NCBI GenBank assembly: GCA_021234155.1 | Contig: JAJEKV010000020.1 | Span: 10,656,346 to 10,720,345, forward strand | DNA: 64,000 nt | Direction: 5' to 3' | DNA from: Isoetes taiwanensis | Lineage: Eukaryota; Streptophyta; Lycopodiopsida; Isoetales; Isoetaceae | Shown: positions 11,788-23,520 of the stretch, one piece after another | How positions within the stretch are numbered: position 1 is the first letter of the stretch | Layout of the letters: each line of letters starts with the position of its first letter | The notes under the pieces: generated by a model | What the model saw: only the letters and a program-made list of their open reading frames with translations | Told to the model about the DNA's origin: nothing | The model's database searches: none | Program-made: the position numbers and the translations under genes

Positions 11788-11807
11788 GTGGTCTTGAACT
11801 TGGCCAT
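11788..11807 (-). pseudogene. 5' end of the small ORF split by the CACTA element
   Basis: ATG (minus strand, 11,807-11,805) followed by GCCAAGTTCAAGACCACCAC (MAKFKTT...) runs straight into the transposon end. The remainder continues at 2761, in frame, on the other side of the element. Confidence 0.55.
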
Positions 11808-12450
11808 GGCGGAAGTGAAGGAGATGGACGGAATGAGGAAGAAGTGAAGGAGATGGCGGAATAGACGATGGGGACGGAATGAAGCTACAGGGCAGAATTT
11901 TGGGAATAAAAGGGATGTTTGCATGCATACGATTTTGTTTTGGGAATTAGGCAGAAGAGGAAAGGGATGTATCCATGCATACGATTTCATACCTCGGGAG
12001 CCGATCCACCCACCTCAATATTTTTGCAAATGTAAAATGTATAGGTTGAACCATATTATGAGACCAATTGCTTGGTATCACATAGAGTTAGCACAACCCT
12101 AACACAAAGTTAGCAATATCCCACATGCATATATCACAAAAATCGCGGGCGATATATAAATAGGGTTTTCTTTGCTTCATTGATAAGTGTGGATAGAGAT
12201 TAGATGTTGAAAAGTTATGGCTCACCGGGTTTGTAATCTTCGATTCATGAGGCCGTGTCATAATCTTGTCAAGATGTAATCCTAGTCCACCTTTTTTTAG
12301 TAATGAGCTCAAATATCCCACATGCATTCAATGTTCCACATGTTACCAAATCAACAATTGCCAAATCAACAAATGCCAAATGAATGGATTATGTTAAGGC
12401 ATATTGTGTACCTATGCATATAATTGTGTTTGGTAAAGCGTGAGTCAACA
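11808..12450. other. Non-coding spacer
   Basis: Purine-rich GAAGTGAAGGAGATGG repeat near 11,814-11,865, probably the 5' leader of the split ORF, then AT-rich sequence. CATGCATACGATTT occurs twice, about 50 bp apart (near 11,920 and 11,974). No gene seen. Confidence 0.4.
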
Positions 12451-12463
12451 ATATAGAGATAAC

Positions 12464-12760
12464 AAGGAATATTCCTTATTACCTTGAAAGGAATATTCCT
12501 TATTGCATTGAAAGAAATATTCCTTAGCCCTTAGTTATCGGGAATATTCCTTCCTTGTACCTTCAAAGGAATATTCTTTAGTTTGTTTAAGTGCACCCAT
12601 AGTTACAAGGAATATTCCTATTACCTTGAAAGGAATATTCCTTAGTGCCTAGTTATCAAGAATATTCCTTATTACCTTCAAAGGAATATTCTTTAGTTTG
12701 TTTAAGTGCACCCATAGTTACAAGGAATATTCCTTATTACATTGAAAGGAATATTCCACA
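12464..12760. repeat. GGAATATTCC palindrome array
   Basis: About ten copies of (A)AGGAATATTCCTT, a perfect short palindrome, separated by ATTACCTTGAA-type linkers. A larger 115-bp unit beginning CTTCAAAGGAATATTCTTTA is duplicated (starts 12,561 and 12,676). Confidence 0.85.
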
Positions 12761-13005
12761 TTGAGTATAGCCCTTTCATTTGAGCTAGGCTTGTGGGATA
12801 TATGCCAAAGATCAACCATTGGCCAATTGGGTGGGAAAAAAGAGGACAATGGGATAGATTTTGAGAAATGTTGAACAAATCATTGGCACAAATCATTGGT
12901 TAAGGAACAAATCATTGGCATGGTACGGCCATAATGTAAACTTGGGGAGAAGGGAATAGACAGGGATAAAAATTCCTTTTTACCCGTGGTGACCGGTTGA
13001 TTCCG

Positions 13006-14188
13006 ATGGCGGAGGAGATCGAACGACTAGATCACAATCCATATCCCCAATTCAAATGCAAACTCACCGGGCGACTGATTCTTGAGGAGATCAATGCCGA
13101 ATGGAAACCAATTGAACAAAATCAAACGGAGAGGCAAATACGAGTTCGGAGGTACTCCTATTCTTAAACATGTTTTTGTTCCTAATCTAACAATTGCTTA
13201 TGATGTTCTACACAGATGCACAGAGGAGACTTAACAATGTTGGAAGCATGGATCGAGCTATGGGAGTAGCAGCGGACAAGGGGGATGAGGAACATGGAAT
13301 AATTTAAGAGCTAAACTTAGCTATTTGGCGATCTTTTAGCACATTTTTCAAAAAAATTTGGCTAAAGTAAATGGAAAAAATTGGAAAAAAAATAATAATT
13401 TTAGCTTAACTTTTTTCGGGACTGCACCATCCCTGGAGCTCTTTAGCCAAATGCTAGAAAATAAGAGAACGAAATTTTGTATTGTTTAGCCAAACCATAT
13501 AAACTTTTAGAATGAATTTCGGGCTAGTTTAGCTAACATTATTCTAGTTTATATGAAATATATGATTACTGGTTTAGTTTCTAGCATTATGAATTAATTT
13601 GGGTCCTAGATTTGCTAATTAGCATTATTTTAGAATGTTTTCACAAAGAAAATGACTAAAATAAGTGGAAACAATTGAAAAAAAGTATGTAATTTGGCTT
13701 AATATTTTTCGTTGGCCACACCAAAGAAATTTTTGGGATGATGTTTGAGTTAGTTTAGCTTAAGGCTAGAAAGTATGAGAGGAAAAATGTGTAGTGTTTA
13801 GTTAAACCACAGAAAGTTTTGGAATTAATATCGAGCAAGTTTAGCTAAAGTCATTCTGGCTAATAAGAAATATGCGATTAGTAATTTATTCCCTGATGAG
13901 GAATCCCAATTATCTAAAGCAGAACTAGAGAGTATTCTCATTCAACTTAAACAGGAAGTTGTGCATGCAAAAGCAATCAACAAAGTGCTGAAAAGGGCTG
14001 AGGTTTGGAGGTTCAATAGCCTCAAACCATACTTTACCAATCTCTATCATAAATGGCAACAGAAGCGAGAAGCACATGTCTTGCTTCTGTTAGACTTCAT
14101 CAACTTCCAAACAGCTGTCCTGGACACTCTTCTCACAATTTTCGAAACGGGACCATTGCCGATCTCACACCGCAGACCTTACGGATGA
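13006..14188 (+). CDS. Possible small spliced gene, unknown
   Basis: ATG at 13,006 opens a 53-codon frame (MAEEIERLDHNPYPQFKCKL, later EEINAEWKPIEQNQTERQIR) with a possible GT donor at 13,152. A short block at about 13,217-13,310 reads RRLNNVGSMDRAMGVAADKG and is followed by an AT-rich intron-like stretch. A last open block, roughly 13,880-14,188, reads LFPDEESQLSKAELESILIQ then VWRFNSLKPYFTNLYHKWQQ and ends in TGA. The charged, helical composition looks like real protein rather than noise. The joins are guesses and I do not recognise a family. Confidence 0.33.
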
Positions 14189-16164
14189 ATCTTGAGTCTT
14201 GAATCTTGAATCTTGAGACCTTCTCACTTGTTGTTTTTACAACTTACACTAAGTATAACAGTCTTGGAACTATATAAACAATATATTAATGTTTGTGTTT
14301 TAATCGGTTCACATTCTCGATACATTCGGTTTGCAAGTCCATGCCTTCCGTGCATAGAAAAGTTACTTCAACAACAAGTTAACGACACGTAGATTCTACA
14401 ATCTCTCGGCAAATTTTCCAAAGAACATTTCATGCCAATAGTTAGTCAGTTCATATGCATAAGATGTACCTTTAATCTTATGTTTGACTGGCTCCAATGG
14501 AAATCTCACACCAATTACTGACTCGGGATGGACAAGAACTTTCTTTCCTTGAATAAGCCTGTACTTTTGATGGAAACCAGGAATCAATTCAAAGTAGTTA
14601 CCAGCTATAACTTCATTACCACAATAAAATTCATTTCCATAGTCATTCTTGGTGTCTTCTTCGAGGGCATGTTTCACTTCATTACCTTGGATGAGATAAT
14701 AAGGGACCCTTTCATAATTGTGCGGGGATGTGAATGATGCAAAATAATCTCCAACCTGCCTTTGTCTCATCCACATTGTCCACGCCATTTGCCCACAAGT
14801 CCTGCTTTGCATTCCATCTTCTTCAACATTGTCCCCGTTTGTAGGCTCTAGTTTTCTCAACTCCCACCTGCACAATGATCAATTCTCACAAGCGGGCCAA
14901 TCAAAATTGATGCATGCCTTACAAAACATGAAAGAGATCTACACATTAACTTTGTTGGATCATTTGGATCTATGGATAATACGCGTGAAGAGATTGCACC
15001 CCTTTCATTTGGGGAGCACATCAAATCTTTGGGAACGGTCAATGTCGGACACCTTCCAAAATACCTTTCCACATCAGAAAATTTTCTCTTCAAGAACCTC
15101 ACATGCAGTTTCTGCATTTTTTATCACTTTCCCATCCTTTTTTCTTTGTTCTGCATCGAGCCATAGTTTGGCTATGGCTCCTTCTCCGTCATGTGTGCCC
15201 TTCCCATGTCCTGAGCCAAAGAAATTCCAGTGCATTCTGATCTTATGCTCTTGATGATACCTAGTTACATGATAGAAAGCTCTTCTAAATTGAATTGGGT
15301 GCATACCCGTCGGACCAAACTAAGTGGTATTTCATATGACCATCACCATTTTCTTTCAATAATTGAGGTGCATCTTGAATGCTTTTTGTACAAAGTGAGT
15401 ATCATGTGTTTTGTCATCTGAAATAAACAAGTGCACACATTTCCTCATTTTACCCTATACCTTGAACATCGTGATGTGGACCAATATGCTGATTTGTTCA
15501 TTGTACCAATGTTGTGCTTGAATCTCGTTGAATGGCTTCAAAGTATAATTCTCCGAGAAATCAACAACTGATAATACGGTATCATCACGAAGACTCTTCA
15601 TGGATTCCTTGAATTGTTTGCTCTGCCAATGTGCCACAAAGTTATGATATACAAACTTCGACATATGATCAAACATGTTATCCAACATATTACTGGAGCT
15701 GCCTTTCTTGTCAATTAGCTTTAGTCTTCGTGAAGTTCCTTTCTTCGAGGGCTCATTAACATAACCATAGACTTGCCAATCAAGCGTTTGATCAATCTGC
15801 TCCTTGTATTCTCTTGGACACAACTCAATTAATTGTTTCCCACAATTTCCACAATCTGATTTGATACATTGTGTAGCTTATGCCACTTTTTCCTGCTGGC
15901 GCAGTCACATACCATAGCCCTCCAAAATGTGCTAACATTATCAAATGTCTTGTCCTTGGCTTGACATATTCCAGCATGAGCTTCAGATGCGCACACACCA
16001 CAATTGCACGAACAATTGTACAGATCTGATTGCTCATGTTTCACGCAACAACATGTGTTTCTTTCCTTTAGCTTTCTAATGCAAGAAGGTTTTAAGTATT
16101 CAAATTGCCTAAGCCCAATCCGAACCTCTGGATACTGATCCACAAAATTCTGGAATAATTCAGC

Positions 16165-16674
16165 CTGTAAAATTACAGTGAAATAAAATTAGTCACTTCA
16201 TTACATTACATTACATTACATTACATACAAATCTTTTACATATTCAAGACCCTAAACTCCCACACATACATGTACATTCTGACATGAATTTTATTTCATT
16301 TACTATGAAGTCACATAATTTTTTGACAATTAATACATCTCCACACTAATTTCTTCTTAGTTACTGCCTACATCTAATACATCCAGAATATACATGTAAA
16401 CAAATATACATCCAGAATATACATGTAAATAAATATACATGTACGTGTTGCCATGAAATAATTTGACATTTCCATGTAGAACAACTAGGGCATTTGCATC
16501 TACATTACATTCAAAAGTAAAGAAATGCGTACAAACTTTTACATCAAGGTGTTACAAAATAAAAGACATCTTTATTCTCACAAAAAAGTAAAGAAATCTA
16601 CAAAATTTACACCAAAGTGTTACAAAATAAAACATCTTTATTCTGAAAACAAGATGCAATTCTGACTAAATTAC
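16165..16674 (-). other. Intron of the decayed transposase, with ATTAC microsatellite
   Basis: On the minus strand ACA|GTAATT (exon end 16,675) and TTTTACAG|GCTGAA (exon start 16,164) join two blocks in phase. The 510-bp span is AT-rich, with (ATTAC)n at about 16,200-16,228 and a 29-bp tandem pair at 16,380-16,440. Confidence 0.55.
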
Positions 16675-16864
16675 TGTCGTTTTACTGTAAATGTCAATAT
16701 ATTGAATTGGTTGTGTCCTCTTCTTCATGATATCTCTAATTTTTGGTGAAACCTTTGAGTTATCTAACCAAAACTGAGCAACCATATCCTTCATAGCCTG
16801 ATCTATCGTATTTGTTCTTGGATTTCGACCTGCTAATGCCCACAGATTTGTTCCACCTAGTGAC

Positions 16865-18770
16865 AACCATCATTCATTTAAATTGGGATTATGTCTGTTC
16901 CAAAAGCACGCCACTTTTGCAAACCCCTTATTCAATATAATGATGTGGTGCTTGACATGTTGTTATGCAAAAGTACAATGTTTGAGTCATAATGAATAGG
17001 TGTTTTAATTATTATTTAAAATACGAGGAAGAAATTGATGTTTGATTAGCATTTACAGACACTAGCACATTCATACACGCAATATAATAATGGCAATTAT
17101 TATTGCTTTGATATTAAAATACATTGTCATTACCTTAAAAAAAAATCTCACTTAAAACCCTTGTGAGCTGTGTCAAATTGAAATTATTATAGAAAAACTA
17201 GAAAATTAAAGCCCAATAATACATTATTGAGACATTTACTTCTCAGATAAAATATACTATATTAGTCTTTTTTCCTTAAAGCATCAAACATGCTTGACTA
17301 GATTTATCAACATATATTCCATTGAAGAGAAATATAGCAGTGCTTTTTCTCTGTACTAAGCACATGATTTTGCAGTTATTAAGCAGATATGGAGCAGCAA
17401 TACACGCCAAGCGTGATTTGGGAAGGACCATTCAACAAAGTATCGGGCACAAAATCATGCCAAGCGTGATTTAGCCTGCCTTCATGATTTTTGAGCTGCT
17501 CTTTCCAAACCAGATAAACTCACAAAATTAGGCCAAGCAATCAATCAATTCCAAAAGCTGCTCAAAATATGATGCCCGCTTAACTAAAAAATACCGATTT
17601 GGGATTACCAAGCTTCTATTCGGTGATATAGAAGAATCGACTAATGGGCTTTGATTCAACTACGAGTAGCACTTTGCATGTGAAGCTCAAGGATTCTTTC
17701 TCGGAACTAAGGGCTTTTATTATTATTGTCCAATGCTTTAATACCAGTATTTGTGCAATGAAATTGATGCTGCCAAAGGGGAATAACAGCTTCATAAACT
17801 AGGTTTCAAGTTATACGAGAACAATTGGATCGTAACAATTGAATGATTGCTTTAACTTTATCCAATCAAAAGTAATCTAACATTAACAAAGCGATCCTTA
17901 CTCGATGAAGACCATATGCCCACAACAAAAACCGCTCTATCCGGTTCACAAATTCATAACAGAGCGGTCTTTTATAAACTGCATTCATAGTTTTAATTCA
18001 GCATATCACCAAAAAGGAACTCAGACAATCAATGCATGCCTAAATCAATGCACTACCGTTTTTCCGACACGATGCGGTTTCCAACACAAAAATCCCTCAG
18101 TGGATCTTCGTGCATAGCCAAGACTAGATTATACGTTGAGGCAATTAAGATTGCCATGAGCCCATATGCCATAGTAGCGGCCATTTTGAGAGAAGAGTGC
18201 TTCCTTGGTTTTGTAATTTGTTCTGCTTGTAGCCCATTGCATGTCCCTGCTTGGATTTTTAAAAAGACTCGAGACTTTTACCGAACTGCAAGCAGATAAG
18301 CACCAACGATTAAACACCAGCCTATCAGATTAAAAAAACTTTGAGAAGAAAGAAAATGATATTAGGAGCATCACCGGAGTTGGAGCATCACCGAAGTTGG
18401 AACATCGTTGCTGTCACCGGAGTTGGAGCATCACCGGGTTGCCATAACTGGAGTTGGAGGTGCTATGTCATCACCGAAAGAAAGGAAGGAGGCGTCGTTG
18501 TCATCACCGGAAGAAAGGAAGGAGAAGAGAAGAGGCGGTGGAGTGAAAACGCGGAAGAAGGGAAGATCAGCGAAAAAAAAATGGCGCAGAAGAAGAAAAT
18601 GGGAAAAAAAAAAAACGTCTTCGGGAGAGATTCGGGAGAGAGGGAAAAAATTTTGAATTGTTTTTAAGCGGGAGCCATTTTCACGGACGGGAAAAGCCAC
18701 ACGGGTAAAAGGGACGCTCTCTAAAATGCCCAATTTCCTGACATAAACCGAAAGTAAATGAATGATGGTT
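16865..18770. mobile_element. 1,906-bp non-autonomous TIR element in the transposase gene
   Basis: A perfect 16-bp inverted repeat, AACCATCATTCATTTA (16,865-16,880; complement 18,755-18,770), continues imperfectly to about 33 bp. TGAC flanks both ends (16,861-16,864 and 18,771-18,774), a 4-bp target duplication. Removing the element and one TGAC rejoins the host transposase exactly in frame (ERRKTM-SLGGTNLWAL). The interior is non-coding, with GGAGCATCACCG tandem units at 18,365-18,440 and purine-rich DNA to 18,660. Sola, Ginger, Chapaev and Academ elements make 4-bp duplications; I cannot choose among them. Confidence 0.88.
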
Positions 18771-19058
18771 TGACATTGTTTTCCTTCTCTCCACTGCTAG
18801 TTTCATATTTCTAGGATGTATTTTCAGCAATTTAGCTGCTAGTGAAGTCTTCTGTAATTCTCCTTCCTCTCCAACCACCACAGATAGTACAGAATGCTTT
18901 GCAGCAAGTCTGTCATTGCTATTTGCATTTTTGACGTCTTGGAGGCCATCCTTTAAATTCTTTACCAGATCTATTTTCACGATAGCCTCTTGAGGCCTTC
19001 CAATGACTTGGCTCAAATAGGAATTGCAATCTTTTTCCCTGCAATAATCTTCTTGCAA

Positions 19059-19578
19059 ATATACTTTGCTGTTTTTGGAGTCAAATTAGATACCTCATTC
19101 ATTATGAGATTTACGGAAGCATTCACCTTTCTTCTAATTGGCTTTGTCAATGCATATCCACCCCTACAAACCCTCTGTTTTGATTTTCTTTGCCTAATTG
19201 TTGTAATTTGCTTTCCAAAACTTCATCAACGGAGGATTGAAATCTGAACCCGATGCTGACCTCGGCAGCTTGCATGAGAGTCCAATCCTTCTTCCATAGT
19301 TTCTTCTTCAACTGGTGCTTTAAGACATCGATCCATTCTAGAAAGGGGATACAACATCCCGCACAAAAAAATCAGATTATTAACCGATTTGTATTATCGC
19401 TTGAAGGGATTTGTATTACTTGCTTGAAGGAAAGGGATTTCAATTTCTTCAAGATACATTTGTTTCTTGAAATGCATTCGATTTAGGAGCAGCTATAATC
19501 GATTCGGGCCAAGTTTTCGTTGAGGTAGAATCCGAGACCATGTTTGATCGATTGAGGAAAGTTCAAAATGTGCGTAAA
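19059..19578. other. Upstream of the decayed transposase, no clear gene
   Basis: May include further 5' sequence of the leftward transposase gene, but frames are broken and I see no motif. Confidence 0.3.
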
Positions 19579-19579
19579 G

Positions 19580-20705
19580 TTTTTTTTTTTTTTTTTTTAG
19601 CAGGCAAGATATTTAGATTTTATTGATAGAGAAGCTAGTACAAGATTTGGGAGGATTTGGTATAATTATGGAGAATATTGTACGTCCAACCTCACTTTAT
19701 TAATGATAGGCAACTCCATGTAAAATTCAAAATGTACATTACAAACACTTTAACCCAGTTCAAATTTTTACATCAATATACAAAAAAATTCAATCACCCT
19801 TTCATGCTTCTACCCCATTCTTGCATTACCAAGGTTGCACTGGCGTAAATGAATGATAGCAAGCCCTATCCTTACGTAGCTGTTCACGGGCCTCTTTAGG
19901 GATAGCTTGGAGGATATCTCTGAAAGCTCCCCAGTATTGGTAGACTTCTCTGGCACAGTAAAGGAAACTTTCTTCTCAGTCTTCTGATATCTAGTAGAGG
20001 CGGGAGGCCCTGGACTAGGTGAGCGCCCCCTGTATGGTGTATACCCCTTGCTCTGAGTGAATGAAGAGGGTCGTGGCGGCTGGTATTTCGGGGTGTCTTC
20101 TTCTAGGCTAAGTGCTTTAGCCTCTGCTTCTACAACGGTCTTAGGGTCTATTGCCCGAACTATTTTCTTTAAGGTAGGGGATAAGCCCTCTATATACCCT
20201 TTAACTGCCCTACACTCATTTATCCCTGGGACGTATAAGCGTAACCTCATGAACTCATCCGTATAAGACTGAACGATCATATTTTTCTATTCCAGGCGGT
20301 AGAAGGTTTGGATCTGTTCGCAACGATGGGCCCTGGGCATATAATGTGAGTTGAAAGCTTTGGCAAAGACCTTATAGCGGCACCTTCCCCTCGTGAGCCC
20401 ATGGGAGCGGGCATATCCTTTCCACCAGATGTGCACTGACCCTGTAAGATTGGTGGTGGTAACTTTGCCAATATCTTTCTCAGTCATTCCGTATGACTTA
20501 CCGAATTCCTGCATTTCATCCAACCATGATTCCGCATCAACTCTGGACCTACTTTTCCCTGAAAATTGTGCCAATTTCCGGTTCTTCCAAATGCTAGTGA
20601 TGGCCGAATCGCGGGTGGTGGCGGTTGCGGATTCTGTGGAGCAGGAATCTCTGGTCCATACTCGTGTGGCATTTGAGGTGGGTTAGCGCATAATATATCT
20701 GCCAA
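19580..20705 (-). pseudogene. Ty3-type gag remnant ending in AATAAA and a poly(A) tract
   Basis: Leftward gag-like sequence in broken frames. 20,705-20,484 has a Pro-rich NPQPPPPAIR region; 20,574-20,287 has WLDEMQEFGKSYGMTEKDIG and HIWWKGYARSHG, the gag core; 20,280-19,810 has SYTDEFMRLRLYVPGINECR, GYIEGLSPTLK and a Pro/Ser-rich tail. A shifted frame near 19,880 reads KEAREQLRKDRACYHSFT, perhaps a worn zinc-knuckle entry. About 190 nt after the last stop the minus strand has AATAAA (19,624-19,619), then 19 A residues (19,598-19,580). That looks like a retroposed mRNA end, not an LTR. No pol is present. A (TCT)n microsatellite lies at 20,849-20,878. Confidence 0.6.
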
Positions 20706-20709
20706 GGAT

Positions 20710-21290
20710 GATCATTACCATCGTCAAAAGCTTCCTGCTTAGTGCAGTCCCAATACGACCAAGTTCGACGAAGCGTAAGTTGTAAATGCTCAAACGTATG
20801 GTCGCGAAGGATGTTAACTATTGGAAGCCCTTGATGGGGTCGTACGGCTCTTCTTCTTCTTCTTCTTCTTCTTCTTCGAATATGTTCTTACAAAGACTAC
20901 GGTCAGTTAATGTTAAAAAACATTTAAAATCCTCGTTCAAAGTAAGGACATGTCTCCCAATATCCACCCTGGTGTTTTTTGCTAGGCCACATCAGGTACT
21001 CCTACTTCTATTATCCCTTAATATAGTCAACATTTCACAATATAGCTTAAATTTGGATCTTATTGTAATATGTATAATATGTACTTAAACTTTTACTTGA
21101 AATAGTAATCATCCTTTCATTTATTTATCATGAAAAATATAATCGGTTTACAATATCAATTTACCAATAGAAAGATCTCACCAAGTTCTTGCCATAAATC
21201 ATATTCCTTCACGTCTTCAATCTTTTTATAACTCTTAACTCCAGCAATTTTAATTCCAAATATTCCCATCTCTTTCAAGTTAACGACCAC
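20710..21290. other. Spacer with (TCT)n microsatellite and an exon-like block
   Basis: The minus strand has an open stretch at about 21,160-21,296 (LKEMGIFGIKIAGVKSYKKI) next to the duplicated block described next. Family not recognised. Confidence 0.3.
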
Positions 21291-21296
21291 CCTAGA

Positions 21297-21640
21297 AACA
21301 AAATAGAGACAATTGGAGGAGAGAACCCGTACCTGCAGCCAACCAATACACAATTAGCATGATAATGGTAAATGTGGAAGGGCCAAAAGGTACATTGGGT
21401 TTCTTTTTTTTTTTTCTTTTTTTTTGTTGAAGGCACATTGGGTTTCTCAGTTTATCACTGATCACCAATTGTATCTTTTTGCTCTGAGGTGACATTTAAC
21501 AAGAAAGAACATTGGAATATTAATGTTTTTAGCATTATAGAATTCCCATTTGATCTCACTCATAGCCATTAGACGAGAACTAATTTCTTAGTTCCAAATC
21601 TAGCTGGCTATGACGATCTCAAAAATATTATTTCAGCCAG
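21297..21640. repeat. Dispersed repeat, copy 1 (partner at 30,303)
   Basis: About 300 bp matches 30,303-30,600 in the same orientation, with indels. Shared stretches include GAGAACCCGTACCTGCAGCC, AAAAGGTACATTGGGT, TTTATCACTGATCACCAATT and TGAGAACTAATTTCTTAGT. The CTGCAG|GTACGG junction on the minus strand looks like a splice donor, so this may be an old duplicated gene piece. A T-rich insert is present here near 21,402-21,425. Confidence 0.75.
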
Positions 21641-23090
21641 GATATGAAGTTTTAGAGCATTAGTCATTGTTAAAATATAGAGAATAGTGTAATCAATTTC
21701 TTATCATAACATAACAAGCATTATACTAAAGCCTATATCTCATAGTAGGCCCAGCACACGATATTCATGGCAAGTATATACTGCCCTGTATTATGCAATG
21801 CAAACTGCAAGAGCAAACTCATCCACATTTCGTGCATAAGACAATTTAGTCCAGTAGATCTCAAGAATAGAGTCCTTCTATTTCAAGCTCAGAATGATAT
21901 CACATATGTTCTATAGCTTGATATGTTTAGAAAGATATCACATATGGTTACCCTGATACCTAGTTCTATAGCATCTATCATTTTTTAAAATTTAGATTAA
22001 TGCAACAACCAGGTAAGTTAGGTCATAAGCAAGTCTCAATAAATCAGCCAGTGGAAATCTTGCACAATCATACAGTTTTTTAAGAATCAATAGCCGCATA
22101 AAGAAAACTATGGAAGTAATGAAATCTGTTTTTTATACTGCCACATGTAACATGACAGTTTTAGATCAACTAGAGCATAAAAACTTGAGTTGTTTTCGCT
22201 CCTATCATCTACCGGTTGTCTTTGCAAAGCCACTTGATTTTTCGCAGACCGTAATTTGGGCTACATGAGAGCTCTCCAGCCCTATGGCCTATATTTAATC
22301 CATGTGAACGATGTTTCTTGTCCTAGCGCCAATGACAAAATATTACTAAGTCATGTATTATAATAAGATCAGCATGCAAAGCCAGCATATCTTACGTTGT
22401 ACCCATAACCATATAGCATTTTTGTCATAGTTATTTATGCATGTCTACCATTGGTATCTTCCATTAGAATTATTTTGCAATATATAAAAGAGATTAGAAG
22501 AATCTAAGAGAATATCCTCCTCCACGTCTGCAAAGCCTTCAAAGAATTCTTCAAGGAAGTGTTGCAGTCCAGGTAACTGAATTTGCTAATGTGGTTTTCT
22601 ATCTATTGTAAAGATTTCAATGCCAGCATTCTTTTTAATAGGTAAACTTATAGTAGCCTTGCTCGAATTTATGGCTGTATGCAAACGAGCAATTCGTGTC
22701 CATTCCAGACTGATAGGAGAGGAGGACCAAGACTTCCACTCACAATTAGTAAATGGGTTCCAGTCATTGACCGCAGAATTGTCCCACTATATTCCAGCCA
22801 TTCTTTCAGAACTCTGATGCTTAATCCATCTTGTACACAAGTATCTAGGAAGCGATTCATATTTTGTAGGAAAATTTGGATTCATTTCTTCAAATGTGTA
22901 TTATATGGTCATCCCAATTTTCCAGTGGTATGTATATTCTGTGTATTTCAGATTTATTGTAAAGTACTTGTAACATTGGGAATGGATGAAGCAATCATAT
23001 TGTGCATACATTTAATTCTGACCAGAGAATACCGAAGTGTGCTGAGTCCTGTTAGTTTCCTACTAAGAGGGATCCAAACACCACAATCCC
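21641..23090. other. Non-coding stretch
   Basis: AT-rich, with local repeats such as GATATCACATATG (about 21,896 and 21,942). Open frames around 22,620-23,122 are not convincing. Confidence 0.4.
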
Positions 23091-23168
23091 TCCCTCGGGG
23101 TGTAGGACACCTCTTTTTATAAGGAAAGTAGGACCCCCCTATAAAAAGAGGGGTCCTACTTCCTTACA
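23091..23168. repeat. Short hairpin-forming inverted repeat
   Basis: AGGAAAGTAGGACC and CCTCTTTTTATA pair with GGTCCTACTTCCTT and TATAAAAAGAGG within about 70 bp, giving a compact fold-back. Confidence 0.65.
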
Positions 23169-23199
23169 CCAGAAGAAAGTAACTTACTTTGTCTAGAAT

Positions 23200-23520
23200 C
23201 TTGAAACATAGAGTATTTTGTTCATTAGACCCAGAATCTCTAAGCCTTGGTGCAATGGACCATAGGTTGTATTTAAATTTGAGTTGTACTACAGACACAA
23301 TAGGCCCTAATTACATGCCTTAGCACAATGGGCCAAAGGCAATTTAAAAATATAGAGTATCTTGAAACATAGAGTATTCTGTTCAATAGACCCAGAATCT
23401 CTAAACCTTGGCACAATAGACCATAGGCAGCATTTAAAGTTTAAATGTACTAAAGGCACAATAGTCCTTAAGTACATGCCTTGGCATAATGGACCAAAGG
23501 CAATTTTTGAAGCTATAGAT
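23200..23520. repeat. Two-copy tandem repeat, 161 bp
   Basis: CTTGAAACATAGAGTATT begins at 23,200 and again at 23,361. The copies share TAGACCCAGAATCTCTAA, the GACCATAGG block and ACATGCCTTGGC-type sequence, with scattered substitutions. Confidence 0.8.

Larger units (their letters stand above)
14396..19058 (-). pseudogene. Decayed transposase-like gene (WSDG / GSGHGKG family)
   Basis: A multi-part protein read leftward. Its order matches a transposase-like family I know from ferns, with relatives in animals. Parts: a helix-turn-helix-like start (19,058-18,771; LAAKLLKIHPRNMKLAVERR); an FWLDNSKVSP block (16,860-16,675); an intron (16,674-16,165); a Cys-rich KERNTCCCVKHEQ segment (about 16,143-15,829); then ILVHITMFKV, LFISDDKTHD, VWSDG (putative catalytic Asp), HWNFFGSGHGKGTHDGEGA; and a C-terminal WELRKLEP region to 14,396. 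Breaks include a frameshift near 15,830, stops near 15,455 and 15,355, a frameshift after WSDG, and more near 14,870. A 1.9-kb element also sits in it (16,865-18,770). The DDE role is inferred. Confidence 0.7.

Noticed and set aside
18341..18667. Lys/Glu-rich open frame
   Set aside because: Low-complexity GGAGCATCACCG and GAAGAAA sequence inside the 1.9-kb non-autonomous element.
21402..21425. T-rich tract as a retroposon tail
   Set aside because: No polyadenylation signal or coding sequence in register; it is a small insert relative to the second copy at 30.4 kb.
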